A stretch of 64,000 nucleotides of DNA from DTCV01 sp964641155 (GTDB taxonomy: Archaea > Thermoproteota > Thermoprotei_A > Sulfolobales > NBVN01). A program made the translations under genes and the position numbers. Under the pieces are notes generated by a model, which was not told the origin of the DNA, made no database searches, and saw nothing but the letters and a program-made list of their open reading frames with translations. This document shows, one piece after another, positions 1-8,951 of the stretch (positions are counted from its first letter, which is position 1; the number at the start of each line of letters is the position of its first letter). Where the stretch lies: contig CAZXJO010000004.1 of NCBI GenBank assembly GCA_964641155.1, positions 75,563-139,562 of the forward strand, read 5' to 3'.

Positions 1-1
1 T

Positions 2-217
2 AAGCTGGGTGTTAAGGTGCTTAAGGAGCCCAAACTACCTATAGTGACGTTCGCCGTTGAGAACAGGGATGAGGTTATGAAGAAGTTGTGGGATATGAGG
101 ATGTTCGTTTACCCGACCTCACTGCCCAATGCTTTAAGGGTTGTGGTGGGGCCACACGTGACTTATGAGGTTATTGATAGGTTCGTAAATTGCGTTGCAG
201 AGGTCCTAAGGAAGTAG
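2..217 (+). CDS. mfnA: C-terminal end of an MfnA-like L-tyrosine/L-aspartate decarboxylase (partial)
   Basis: Only the last 71 codons lie in the window; the frame is open to the left edge, so the GTG at 17 is not the true start. The segment matches the C-terminal subdomain of archaeal PLP-dependent decarboxylases of the group II/MfnA type: a beta strand reading LPIVTFAV, then a helix, then ALRVVVGPHVTYE near the end, the counterpart of the conserved 'ALRIVVMPH' strand of MfnA. The PLP lysine is outside the window. The family makes tyramine for methanofuran or beta-alanine for coenzyme A. Which of the two applies cannot be told from this fragment. Confidence 0.62.
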   Translation, partial: KLGVKVLKEPKLPIVTFAVENRDEVMKKLWDMRMFVYPTSLPNALRVVVGPHVTYEVIDRFVNCVAEVLRK

Positions 218-251
218 GTGTGGGCAGTATCGCTTAGGTTTAATCCTATGT

Positions 252-1973
252 CTAAGGGATACCAATCAGCGTTAGCATCGGTGTGAGGTTCATGGCGATT
301 AACGATATTGGTATGTACTTTGAGGCCAAACTGCCTAGGATGTCTATGCCCCTCACCATGTCCCACACCTTATCACCCACTACCTTGACGTTTCCGAATA
401 TCACATCCGCGGTACGGATGCTTGCCCTAGACATGTTAGACATAGCACTAGCCACCACGTTCTTAACCGCATCTATTACGTCGTGACAGCAGCTGATTAT
501 GTCGTATGGTGACTCCTTAAATGAGGCAGCGCAGCTGTGGTCGTCGGGGGTTACTACCTCGACGTAGTCCACTCCCAGTTTAAGTACTTCGGACGTTAGT
601 GCCTTCCTGAACTCACCGTCCATGTTGTTTCCGTAGAGGTATATGAGGGCATGTTTAGATCCGTCGAAGTCCATGACCAAGGACTTCACCTTATTGAAGC
701 ATAGACCCCTATGCAATGGGCTCGTGTAACCCTCCCCATAACCTACTAAGAACTCCCTCACCTCCTCACACTTACGGTTAATCAAGACCTTACTCAGCAA
801 GTCCTTAAACACCTCCAAATCCGTTTCCGGATGCCCTTTGCAGCTATGGGTATCCACTAGCGAGTAGAAGTAAATCCCGTCCCCACCCTTAACTGCTTCC
901 CACACCTCGTAGGGTAGGTCGTCGGAGCCGTCCCTCAAGTTTCTCAGGAATGCTATGAAGCCTGTGCGTAGCGGGATCACGTATGCCTCCCAGCCATCGC
1001 TGTTTGATACAGTGTACGGCTTGCACGGTTTTAAGTCAGCCGTCATGTTGAGTAGCCCATCTACGTTGTTGTTTAAGTACTTAGCCATTTCCTCACTATC
1101 AGATGATGCGACTAAGTTCCTCTCATGAGAGCCTGGGGTGTGGAACACGAACGTCTGATACCTACTACCTAAGAGGTCTTCTAGTTGGTAAATGAACCTC
1201 GAACTCCCCACGTTCCTGAACGGTCCGAAATGTAGTGTAGGGAACACTAGGAGTATCCTCTCACCAGCCTCTGTCCTGATCAAGGCGAGCCTAACCATGA
1301 CCTCCCCATCCTCCGAGTACTTACTGAACTCCGATTCTATCGGTTCCGGGTCGTTGCTGAACCAACTCGCTATGAAAGAATTCAGAAGTGATATCGGCTT
1401 AATACCCAGCAGGTTACGGCCCTTGAACTCTATGACCCCCATGAACGCGGTCGATGCCAGGAGTGATAGCCCCTGCACGGCGGCAGCCCTCACCAAGTAC
1501 GAGGGTAGTGATGGGTCGAACGCAGCGTTATTGAGCATTATGTAGGTTACGAGTTGAGGAATTACTGAGGCAGCAAACGCCTGAGGACTGTTTAAGAAGA
1601 CCGGTAGGACTATGTGGGACATCCCCGACGAGGCCAGGACGCCTAACCCCTTAACACCGGTTAGCCTGTCGAACACCACCTCAGCGGGTGAGAAAACACC
1701 TATTAAAATCGTTGTGAGCCCTAAGACCCTCTTAATGTTCAACGTCTTAGACTTAGTTAGGATTAGGTTGAGCGCGAGGAAGGCTGTGAAGCCTGCTAAG
1801 TAGATTAGCAAATTAGTTAAGTAATCAATTAAATCCCCGCCTTCCGCCGTACTCATAATACCTACTAGCGAAGCGATCGATAAGTAGGCGGCGATGATTA
1901 CGTGGGCTTTAGGGAGTAGGAAGAGCCTCCTATAGTACTGCTTCACCACTGACTCAGTACCTGACCACCGCAT
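252..1973 (-). CDS. DUF2070 family archaeal membrane protein
   Basis: This 573-residue protein has about six hydrophobic segments in residues 20-190, a soluble domain at about 210-540, and a last membrane helix at the C-terminus (about 545-573). The soluble domain carries HFGPFRNVGSSRF from H248, the signature of DUF2070, plus conserved HTPGSHERNL and a second histidine-rich stretch, DDHSC. These suggest a metal-dependent catalytic or binding site, but the family has no established function. It follows the PfkB gene by 24 bases on the same strand. A TATA-like CTTATTAAG about 30 bases upstream could also give it its own promoter. Confidence 0.75.
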   Translation of the reverse strand: MRWSGTESVVKQYYRRLFLLPKAHVIIAAYLSIASLVGIMSTAEGGDLIDYLTNLLIYLAGFTAFLALNLILTKSKTLNIKRVLGLTTILIGVFSPAEVVFDRLTGVKGLGVLASSGMSHIVLPVFLNSPQAFAASVIPQLVTYIMLNNAAFDPSLPSYLVRAAAVQGLSLLASTAFMGVIEFKGRNLLGIKPISLLNSFIASWFSNDPEPIESEFSKYSEDGEVMVRLALIRTEAGERILLVFPTLHFGPFRNVGSSRFIYQLEDLLGSRYQTFVFHTPGSHERNLVASSDSEEMAKYLNNNVDGLLNMTADLKPCKPYTVSNSDGWEAYVIPLRTGFIAFLRNLRDGSDDLPYEVWEAVKGGDGIYFYSLVDTHSCKGHPETDLEVFKDLLSKVLINRKCEEVREFLVGYGEGYTSPLHRGLCFNKVKSLVMDFDGSKHALIYLYGNNMDGEFRKALTSEVLKLGVDYVEVVTPDDHSCAASFKESPYDIISCCHDVIDAVKNVVASAMSNMSRASIRTADVIFGNVKVVGDKVWDMVRGIDILGSLASKYIPISLIAMNLTPMLTLIGIP

Positions 1974-1997
1974 GATCGGTTACTGATCGCATTTGGC

Positions 1998-2846
1998 TTA
2001 ATAAGTTATACGTCTACGGGAGTTTAGGATATCATTACTTAAGGCCTCAACCTCATTGGCCGAGTACCAAGGGATTGAGTCCCTGAGCCTTAAGGAGGCT
2101 GCTGACGTGGCAGTGGCTACAGCCTCATCAAAGCTCTTGCACTTGATGAAGTACGCGTACGCGAATACGGCAGTGAACACATCCCCAGACCCTAGCGTGT
2201 TCCCGTGAATTAGCTGGGGCGGTTGGACAATCCCCGAAACACCGTCCGGGGTTGAGTAGTGGGTCAGGCCGGAGCCGTCCGTCACGATCATGGACACACC
2301 GTAATCCCGGGCACACCTAACCACTCCAGAACCCCTACACCTGGGTGGGAACTCGTACCACTCCCCCCTCAACACCAGCTCATCGCAGTCCAAGTCAAGC
2401 AGTCTGTAAAACCCGGAGTAATCGTTAAACACCTCACCCCAATCGTTCACAGACCTAACGAAGCCTTGAACATCTACGACAGTCCTCCTACCCCTAACCA
2501 ACTCACCCACAACCTCCATCGGCACCTCACCCATAGTGAGGGAGATAATTAAGTAACTGCTGATGCTGCAGTGAAGCCCGCGTAAATCCATACAACCCCT
2601 ACCAACTAGCTTGAGCTTCCTACCATCACCTAAAACGATCTCGAAAACTGTCTCAAGACCCCCACATCGAATTAAGTTAACCCCCATCCGGCGGAGCAGA
2701 CTATACGTAACACCCCCACACGTAATAACCACGAAATCCTCGAAACCCAAGAAACACAACGCAAGGGAGGAGTAAAGCGCGGGCCCACCCGCAAACACAC
2801 GACCACTTACGACATCTCTAGTAGATGACGCAACTACTGAGAGCAT
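1998..2846 (-). CDS. PfkB family carbohydrate/nucleoside kinase
   Basis: This is a ribokinase-like sugar or nucleoside kinase. The N-terminus has the GGPALYSSLAL substrate-binding segment, and the C-terminal PfkB signature is NTLGSGDVFTAVFAYA, whose GSGD contains the catalytic Asp and the anion hole. The residue before TLG is Asn where most family members have Asp. At about 283 residues it is of usual length. The frame begins at a GTG at 2852, but the ATG at 2846 lies about 25 bases from an A/T-rich TATA-like element and fits a leaderless start. The substrate cannot be deduced. DUF2070 lies just downstream on the same strand. Confidence 0.72.
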   Translation of the reverse strand: MLSVVASSTRDVVSGRVFAGGPALYSSLALCFLGFEDFVVITCGGVTYSLLRRMGVNLIRCGGLETVFEIVLGDGRKLKLVGRGCMDLRGLHCSISSYLIISLTMGEVPMEVVGELVRGRRTVVDVQGFVRSVNDWGEVFNDYSGFYRLLDLDCDELVLRGEWYEFPPRCRGSGVVRCARDYGVSMIVTDGSGLTHYSTPDGVSGIVQPPQLIHGNTLGSGDVFTAVFAYAYFIKCKSFDEAVATATSAASLRLRDSIPWYSANEVEALSNDILNSRRRITY

Positions 2847-2860
2847 TAACACCCACGAAT

Positions 2861-2880
2861 CTAAAAATTAATTAAGGGGT
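2861..2880. promoter_or_regulatory. Probable TATA element between pfkB-like gene and tRNA-Gly
   Basis: The A/T-rich, partly palindromic stretch around ttaattaa sits about 25 bases before the ATG at 2846 on the minus strand. It also sits about 25-30 bases before the tRNA at 2902 on the plus strand, so it may serve both directions. This is position and composition evidence only. Confidence 0.4.
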
Positions 2881-2901
2881 AAATAAGGGAATTTAAGGAG
2901 T

Positions 2902-2980
2902 GCGGCGGTCGTCTAGCCTGGATTAGGACGCCGGCCTCCCAAGCCGGAAATCCCGGGTTCAAATCCCGGCCGCCGCACCA
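2902..2980 (+). tRNA. tRNA-Gly (anticodon CCC), with encoded CCA
   Basis: A full cloverleaf can be drawn. The acceptor stem is gcggcgg (2902-2908) pairing with ccgccgc (2970-2976). The anticodon stem is ccggc/gccgg around the loop ctcccaa with anticodon CCC at 2938-2940. The T arm contains cgggttcaaatcccg. The discriminator is A2977, followed by a genome-encoded CCA at 2978-2980. There is no intron. The GC-rich stems fit a thermophile. Confidence 0.96.
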
Positions 2981-3039
2981 TATTCTTAGGTTACGGTCCA
3001 CCAAGACTTTTCTGTTTGCGGGAGCCCTTGGAGTGGTAT

Positions 3040-3560
3040 GGGTAGTGGCGTTATTGGTTAATCTGATCCAAAGCTTAGGAATTTGTTAAGGCAGTTTAAG
3101 GTGTTTGAGAATGTCTCTATGTGGATGGGTGTGCCCGCCTAGAATTTGTTGAGTACTTTGGAGAGCCAAGATGTTTCCAACGGCGGGCTCCTCAAGTACT
3201 TGTTCCACTTGAGGATGCTTAGGGGGAGCTCGATGAAGATTTCAAAGAGACTCCTAGGAAGGGTTGGGGGGGCTTTTTATTTCTGAGGCTAGGGGGAACA
3301 TTCTCATAAAGGTTGTCGAGGGTTGCACTTTTACGATTACGAGGTTCTACAAGTTCCTGTGGTGCGATAGTACGGACGAGGGACTCCATAGGCTGGTGCT
3401 GTGAATTGAGCTGAGGATAGTTCCAAGCTTTCGAAAAATACACTAAGGTTGCTTACCCTTCAGGAGGTGATTAAGGTTATGAATGGTTTAGTGAGTGAAG
3501 CGATGATCGCCGCATGCTTTGTGGTTGGACTGGAGCTTCAGAGCTTCTGGCTTAGGTATT
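3040..3560 (+). pseudogene. Decayed coding remnant downstream of tRNA-Gly
   Basis: One frame reads like protein but is broken by in-frame stops: SDPKLRNLLRQFKVFENVS, stop, NLLSTLESQDVSNGGLLKY, then further stops. The next block, ILIKVVEGCTFTITRFYKF, is again interrupted. I do not recognise the parent family. The lack of a continuous frame beside a tRNA 3' end suggests the remains of an integrated element, though this is inference. Confidence 0.3.
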
Positions 3561-3720
3561 CGTAGAGTTTTATTCTATTTCCTTGAAGCGAAAATTGAAG
3601 TTTGAAGAAAGGATGGAGAATGCGTTGTAAGGCTTATTCTGTTCACACAGCTTCCTGTGCGTTACATGGAAGAGTGTTTGAGTTCTGCTTGCGGTTTGGT
3701 CAGCAAATTCCCTAACTGAG

Positions 3721-4062
3721 CTATGATTTCGTCGGGGGCTCCAGTGTTCTGTCCTTTAGGTTCGGGACTAACACCTTTATCTGGCGCCCAAGCTCTTTTC
3801 TTAGCAGGTGCTCTGCGTGATAGAGGTCGCCGAGGTGGAGCGCGGCTGCCCAATCGCGCACTATTATCCATATTTCCTTGACTCCATTGACATCCACATA
3901 TTTCCTTGCCTTGCCCAGGATCTTTAGGAGTGGTGCTGGCCCTGCCTCAAATAGGGTTTCCACCTCAATTGCGAGAGATTGATCCTCAACGTATAGGCCC
4001 GCGATGACACCGTTAAGTTTGCAGTTGCAAATAATGTCGTCTGGCTTAACCCCTTTCTCCAT
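3721..4062 (-). CDS. Small hypothetical protein, possibly PD-(D/E)XK nuclease-like
   Basis: This 113-residue ORF has its own ATG and an in-frame stop four codons upstream. It contains KPDDIICN, then AIEVETLFEAG, a lysine-rich helix (KILGKARKYV) and a hydrophobic strand (EIWIIVRDWAAAL). An acid, then an E-V-E strand, then a following strand and helix resembles the core of PD-(D/E)XK nuclease folds, but the match is only topological. It is divergent to the DNA methylase at 4254, so a restriction partner is a possible reading. It lies in a degraded region and may itself be a fragment. Confidence 0.4.
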   Translation of the reverse strand: MEKGVKPDDIICNCKLNGVIAGLYVEDQSLAIEVETLFEAGPAPLLKILGKARKYVDVNGVKEIWIIVRDWAAALHLGDLYHAEHLLRKELGRQIKVLVPNLKDRTLEPPTKS

Positions 4063-4253
4063 TATCAGCTGCTTTCACCTCTTTCAACGCTTCACTCCCC
4101 TACGCTCCAGAGGTCTGATGCCGGTGATTAGCATAAGTCATGTTCCGCATTACGATCTGTGCGGGTCTTTTGTGAGTATTTCTGAGAGGTTTTTATTTAG
4201 TCATACTTTACCTCATGACGTAACGTATTATTAATGTCTTGCCCTAGGATAAT

Positions 4254-5207
4254 GTGGGGGAGGTTGTGAGGGAGGTAAGTTACCGAGATTATTTGGAGTT
4301 CGTTGCTGGGAACAAGTCCTTAATCGTTGAGGGGAGTGAGATTTCCTTGTACCCGATCGAGGTTGAGAGGTTCTCACCAACTTCTGAGGAGTTGACCGAT
4401 GTTTCCACTACTGTGTGGAGTTTCCCGGTGAGGGGGAGTTGGGGTACTCATAAGGGGGATTATAGGGGGAACTGGCCTCCTCAGATGGTTCGGGCGCTCA
4501 TTGAGATGTACACCTCGCCGGGTGAGGTCGTACTGGATCAGATGGTTGGGGGTGGGACCACGTGTGTTGAGGCCCGCATATTGGGGCGTAACTGCATCGG
4601 GGTTGACATAAACTACAACGCTGTCATCCTAACCCTTCACAGGCTTTACTGGTTGGAGGAGAGTGTTAGGAGGTTTAAGGGCTCTACAGATTTGTCGGAG
4701 GTTAAGAACATCTCAAGTACTTGGAGCAAGATCTACTACGGGGACGCTAGGGAGTTATCTGAGATCGGGGACGATTCCGTAGACCTAATTGCGACCCACC
4801 CCCCTTACTGGAACATCATCGATTACGGCGGTAGGGGTTGTTCGGAAGGTGACCTATCATGCGTTAACAAGCTTGAGGACTACTTAAGGCTCATCGATGA
4901 GGTTGCTGAGGAGGCTTACAGGGTCTTAAAACCCGGCAGGTACTTAGGGATCCTCGTAGGGGATACGAGGGTACGGAAGCACCACGTCCCGATAACATAC
5001 CACGTGCTCAAAACGTTCATGGAGAAGGGGTTCATTCTGAAGGAGGAAGTGATTAAGATCCAGCACAAAATGAAGACGACTAGGGAGGTATGGAGTAAGC
5101 GGAGGGGGAGGGAATTCCTCCTCATATATCATGAAAAGCTATTCATATTTCGGAAGCCGGTACATCAGGCAGAACGCAAGAAGTATAGACTAAGCAGTAT
5201 TTTATAG
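4254..5207 (+). CDS. DNA methyltransferase, N4-cytosine/N6-adenine type
   Basis: This SAM-dependent amino-methyltransferase has 317 residues. Motif I is DQMVGGGTTCVEA (about 95-107), with GVDIN following at about 116. The catalytic motif IV is HPPYW (about 182-186), in place of the commoner DPPY/SPPY. The N-terminal block SWGTHKGDYRGNWPPQ (about 62-77) is typical of archaeal members of this family. Motif I precedes motif IV. The tail after about residue 295 is basic. No clear endonuclease partner is present except possibly the small ORF divergent to it, so it may be an orphan regulatory or defence methylase. The GTG at 4254 is the longest start; GTG 4266 is an alternative. Confidence 0.75.
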   Translation: MGEVVREVSYRDYLEFVAGNKSLIVEGSEISLYPIEVERFSPTSEELTDVSTTVWSFPVRGSWGTHKGDYRGNWPPQMVRALIEMYTSPGEVVLDQMVGGGTTCVEARILGRNCIGVDINYNAVILTLHRLYWLEESVRRFKGSTDLSEVKNISSTWSKIYYGDARELSEIGDDSVDLIATHPPYWNIIDYGGRGCSEGDLSCVNKLEDYLRLIDEVAEEAYRVLKPGRYLGILVGDTRVRKHHVPITYHVLKTFMEKGFILKEEVIKIQHKMKTTREVWSKRRGREFLLIYHEKLFIFRKPVHQAERKKYRLSSIL

Positions 5208-5621
5208 GTATTAGGGCGGGAGGTTATGAAGCTGTTTCTACGTAGCGTAAATTATGTTTACTACCTAGCCGATGGTCTGTTTCTAAGGTACCTCGGCCAT
5301 ATGCTCGGTACGTGGGTGTGTTGAGCCTGATGGGTGCGGGTGATTGGGTAGGTACTGGATGGACTTCTCCACTTCGAAAAACCTACGTTAAATGAGGAGG
5401 GGAAGGATGAAGGTCAGTACTAGACTGAAGCGGTCTATGTAACATCTCCTTGAATCTCATTACTGTAACCAGGGAGTGAACGTGGAGAACTTATTTCGCG
5501 CTACTGACGTTGAGATTGCTTGGTTGGGTTGAGCTTCGGCTATCTTAAGTGATTTTACTCACCTTCCGTAGGGTTAATTCAATCTTTCTGGATAGCCCAT
5601 GCTTCTCTCACAGCAAACTCA
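5208..5621. other. Intergenic region, no supported gene
   Basis: The stretch holds only a 32-codon ORF starting at 5226, without homology that I recognise, and scattered stops in every frame. It may be further remnant DNA of the post-tRNA region. Confidence 0.4.
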
Positions 5622-5633
5622 CCTATTTTTAAG
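5622..5633 (+). promoter_or_regulatory. TATA-like promoter of the suyAB-like operon
   Basis: ctatttttaagg lies about 38 bases before the ATG at 5666, which predicts a transcription start near 5654 with a short leader. It is the only such element before this two-gene operon. Confidence 0.5.
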
Positions 5634-5665
5634 GTCTTCCACACTTAATTTGATCGGGTTACATC

Positions 5666-5959
5666 ATGTTTAGGGATTTTACCCCTAAGTTCTTAGTCCA
5701 TGATAAGAGGGATAACGTCGGTACAGCTATTGAGGACCTGAAGGCCGGTGAGGATGTGTACGGTATTTGCCTGTCTGACGGTTCTGCCGTCGTTGTTAAG
5801 GTCTTGAATGATGTTCCGTTAGGTCATAAGATAGCGTTGGTGGATTTGAAGGCCGGTGATAAGGTGTTTAAGTATGGTGAGATCATCGGGTTAGCGACTA
5901 AGGATATAAGGAGGGGGGAGCACGTGCATGTACATAACATTAGGAGCTGTAGGTGGTGA
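5666..5959 (+). CDS. suyA: SuyA-like small subunit of (2R)-sulfolactate sulfo-lyase (UxaA family, SAF domain)
   Basis: This 97-residue protein is a single SAF domain: AIEDLKAGEDVYG, then IALVDLKAGDKVFKYGEIIG, ending in GEHVHVHNIRS, the metal- or substrate-binding HVHN end seen in UxaA/SuyA proteins. The size fits the separate small subunit of sulfolactate sulfo-lyase, whereas altronate and galactarate dehydratases usually fuse this domain to the large one. It is followed after six bases by the large subunit. With it, the predicted reaction is sulfolactate to pyruvate plus sulfite. A sugar-acid dehydratase role remains possible. Confidence 0.62.
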   Translation: MFRDFTPKFLVHDKRDNVGTAIEDLKAGEDVYGICLSDGSAVVVKVLNDVPLGHKIALVDLKAGDKVFKYGEIIGLATKDIRRGEHVHVHNIRSCRW

Positions 5960-5965
5960 GGGGGT

Positions 5966-7120
5966 ATGAAGTACACGTTCTTAGGTTATGAAAGGCCGGA
6001 TGGTCGGGTAGGTATTAGGAATTACGTCGTGGTGATCCCGGTCGACGACGTATCCAACACCGCTGCTGAGGGAGTTACTAAGATTGTTTACGGCCCTAAA
6101 GCGTTGCTCCACCCTTACGGGAGGCTCCAGTTCGGAAAGGACTTAGACTTACACTTTAAGACGTTGATCGGTGCTGGGAGCAACCCTAACGTCGCTTCAG
6201 CCATAGTCATAGGGATCGAACCCAGTTGGACTAATAAGATTGCTGACGGCATTGCCAGAACAGGTAAGCCGGTCGAGGCCTACTGGATCGAGGGTTTCGG
6301 CGACCTCAAAGTTGTTGAGAGGGCTGCCAGGAAGACTAAGGAATTCGTTCAGGAAGCCTCAGAGTTGGGGAGGAAGGAATACGACGTCTCGGAGCTGGTT
6401 GTGAGTATTAAGTGTGGGGAGTCCGACACCACCTCAGGTCTTGCTTCAAATCCGGCCGTCGGCGCGGCCGTTGATGAGTTAGTGGATAGGGGGGCCACGG
6501 TGATATTCGGTGAGACGACAGAGTTAACCGGGGCCGAACACATCATAGCCAGGAGGATGGCTGACGATGAGTTGAGGAGTAAGTTCTTCGAAGTCTATAA
6601 TGAGTACGTAAACTTCCTGAAGAGCCAAGGTGTTGACTTACTCGGCTCCCAGCCAACGCAGGGTAACATAGCGGGAGGCATATCAACGATTGAGGAGAAG
6701 GCGTTAGGCAACATACAGAAGACCGGTACGAAGCCGATAGTGGATGTATTGGAACCCGCTCAGCCACCTAAGAAGAAAGGACTTAACTTCATGAACACGT
6801 CCTCAGCAGCTGCTGAAACACTCACCTTATTCGCGGCTGGGGGAGCTGTCGTGAACTTATTCACGACCGGTCAAGGCAACGTGGTTGGGAACCCCATAAT
6901 GCCGGTCATAAAGATCACTGCAAACCCGAAAACGGTTAGGGTCATGGGTGACCACATAGATGTGGACCTCAGCGACTTACTACAGCTTAAGATACTGCTT
7001 AAGGAGGCGGGTGATAGGGTGCTGAACTACTTGCTGAGGGTGTGTTCGGGTAGGCTAACAGCTGCTGAGGCATTAAGACATGATGAATTCGTGCTCACAA
7101 GGCTTCATAGGAGTGCGTAG
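5966..7120 (+). CDS. suyB: SuyB-like large subunit of (2R)-sulfolactate sulfo-lyase (UxaA family)
   Basis: This 384-residue protein is the catalytic subunit of the UxaA family. Conserved blocks are the N-terminal YERPDGRVGIRNYVVVIP, KCGESDTTSG (about 150), FGETTELTGAEH (about 182), SQPTQGNIAGGISTIEEKA (about 230) and TTGQGNVVGNPIMP (about 305). The C-terminal end is RLTAAEALRHDEFVLTRLH. From memory of the families, the NPNVA and IGIEP blocks, the TGQGN block and this C-terminus fit SuyB better than altronate dehydratase. It is six bases after the small subunit, in one operon. The product sulfite would need a downstream enzyme, which is not seen here. Confidence 0.65.
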   Translation: MKYTFLGYERPDGRVGIRNYVVVIPVDDVSNTAAEGVTKIVYGPKALLHPYGRLQFGKDLDLHFKTLIGAGSNPNVASAIVIGIEPSWTNKIADGIARTGKPVEAYWIEGFGDLKVVERAARKTKEFVQEASELGRKEYDVSELVVSIKCGESDTTSGLASNPAVGAAVDELVDRGATVIFGETTELTGAEHIIARRMADDELRSKFFEVYNEYVNFLKSQGVDLLGSQPTQGNIAGGISTIEEKALGNIQKTGTKPIVDVLEPAQPPKKKGLNFMNTSSAAAETLTLFAAGGAVVNLFTTGQGNVVGNPIMPVIKITANPKTVRVMGDHIDVDLSDLLQLKILLKEAGDRVLNYLLRVCSGRLTAAEALRHDEFVLTRLHRSA

Positions 7121-7302
7121 GCGGAGGACGTAAATCAACTAATTTCCCATACGTACGAGTCCTCAATAACTGGAAGCGTTTCCAAGCCGTCGAACAATCT
7201 AACGTGTCTAGGGGTCGAGTACTGTTTGATCAGTTAGCCCGTTACGTGTCCACGTTGAGGGCAGTAAAAAGTGGTTGTTGGGGGTTGAAGGCAGTGTGGG
7301 AG

Positions 7303-8334
7303 TTACCTAATTACTTGGATCGCGTTGAAGGGTTTCGCCCTCTTTACCTTACCTGTTAGGAGTCCGTGAGTTATTAGGGGTAGGGCTATCGTCGCGTCCA
7401 CGTGTACTACCTTCTTTTTCGCCCTAGGCGATACCTTACCCCAGCTGATCGCCTCCTCCAACGTAGCACCGCTCAAACCTCCCCACTGAGGCATGTCAGT
7501 TGTGAACTGAACTACGTACTCCAGGCCTTTGTAGTAGTTATGTGTCCCCTCTTCGTATTCCGCTATTAATGTCTGCGCGACTGTGACCAAGTTTACGTAG
7601 TCCTTAGGTACGCCCCCACCGACGTATATTGCTGAGAGTTTCTTCGACCTCCTACCCACCTCAACTAGTTGGCTGAAGTCCTTAACCATGTCAATGACTA
7701 CTTTCTTACCCCTCCTATACGCCAGTAGGAGACCCATCCCATAACCACTGTCCACGAGTGCGGGTGAGAATATAGGTACCCCAGCCCTGTAGGCTGCCGA
7801 TACTATGGAGTCTACCCCAACATCGTTTAAGTACTTACCGAACTCGTGGAGGAATTCAGCGGATGAGTACACCTTACCGTCGGGTAGGGACTCGACGAAC
7901 TCCCTTATCAGCCCCTCCATCCTTCTGTAGTCGTCCTCGCAGGCCACGGTGTCGTAAAACCTGTCATACCTGTACTTCAGAAGTACTTCATCATCGACAC
8001 ATGGATTAACTTTAAAGTACTTGAAGCCCATCGCCTCGTATATGTCCTCACTTATGTTAGCGCCTGTTGAGACAACAACATCTACGTACCTCTCCTCAAT
8101 GAGCCACTTAACCATCTTCCAGATCCCGGCAGTGGACATGGACCCAGCCAAGCCTAGGAAGACTGTGTTCTCAGGGTCTTCAACCATCTCGATCAGGGCT
8201 CCATAAGCCTCCGCGAGCGCCCTACCCTGAAACGACAGGTTATCCATAGAGAGAAGCAATTCGTGTACGCTCCTCTCACCAACCTCTAAAGCCTTAACCT
8301 CCCCATAAAAGAACCCAAGCCTCTCACAACCCAT
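7303..8334 (-). CDS. dys: Deoxyhypusine synthase
   Basis: The enzyme moves the aminobutyl group of spermidine to a lysine of translation factor aIF5A, using NAD. The 343 residues show the NAD-binding block LGLAGSMSTAG (about 60), PIFSPALVDSGYG (about 188), and the GGGVPKDY block (about 239). The catalytic stretch EAISWGK has its active-site Lys at about 300 and is followed by VHVDATIALPL. Length and motifs are those of active family members. The gene is monocistronic, facing a 0.6-kb empty stretch upstream. Confidence 0.9.
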   Translation of the reverse strand: MGCERLGFFYGEVKALEVGERSVHELLLSMDNLSFQGRALAEAYGALIEMVEDPENTVFLGLAGSMSTAGIWKMVKWLIEERYVDVVVSTGANISEDIYEAMGFKYFKVNPCVDDEVLLKYRYDRFYDTVACEDDYRRMEGLIREFVESLPDGKVYSSAEFLHEFGKYLNDVGVDSIVSAAYRAGVPIFSPALVDSGYGMGLLLAYRRGKKVVIDMVKDFSQLVEVGRRSKKLSAIYVGGGVPKDYVNLVTVAQTLIAEYEEGTHNYYKGLEYVVQFTTDMPQWGGLSGATLEEAISWGKVSPRAKKKVVHVDATIALPLITHGLLTGKVKRAKPFNAIQVIR

Positions 8335-8951
8335 GGAACACCCCAGATACGTTACAACTTAGACTTAAAAAGAATTCGTTGGGAGGTAAGGAAATACACG
8401 AACCCGTCCGCGGACCCCTTAGATGTCCATGATCCTCGATTCCTCGGGAATTCCCAATTACATCAGAACTGCCCCAAGCTGCAATGAGGTAGGTGCATGC
8501 CTTAATGCTAACGGTGAAAAAGACGACTACTACTGCTCAGGATCGGTGACCTATTCCCAAACCCTGCAAACCCTTCTAAAGTATTAATGGCAGCTTTAAC
8601 TAACACGGTGACTATCATACTAGGGAGTTTGAACTGGCTAATAGGGATTTAGATATGCTTTTAGGCGGTGTTTACACTTCCACGTCACTGGCTGTTAAAA
8701 ACTTATCCGGGTGATGTGTTCTCTACCGCTAAACCACATCTACGGTCTTCGCCGTTTAGGTGGTGTTATAATGACTTAGATATAAAGCTCAGTCGTTGCG
8801 GTGCTGCCTACGAGAACGTGTTGCCATAAGTCGGATCCAGCGATGTTGGGGGTTTGGTGTGATGGGTGGGTCTTCTATCGAATTCCTACGGTCTGGTGCG
8901 CGTCAGAACATCTTGGCGGACTTGAGGTAGGTTTTTGAGGCTTTTTCCGTC
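8335..8951. other. Intergenic region without a supported gene
   Basis: About 620 bases with short broken frames only. It includes the upstream region of the deoxyhypusine synthase gene (minus strand) and the 3' flank of the DUF401 gene. I see no RNA gene or repeat. Confidence 0.4.

Noticed and set aside
1192..1545. 117-codon plus-strand frame inside the DUF2070 gene
   Set aside because: It lies opposite conserved coding of DUF2070 and shows no family motif.
5226..5324. 32-codon ORF after the DNA methylase
   Set aside because: Too short, no ribosome site or homology; kept only as part of the intergenic description.
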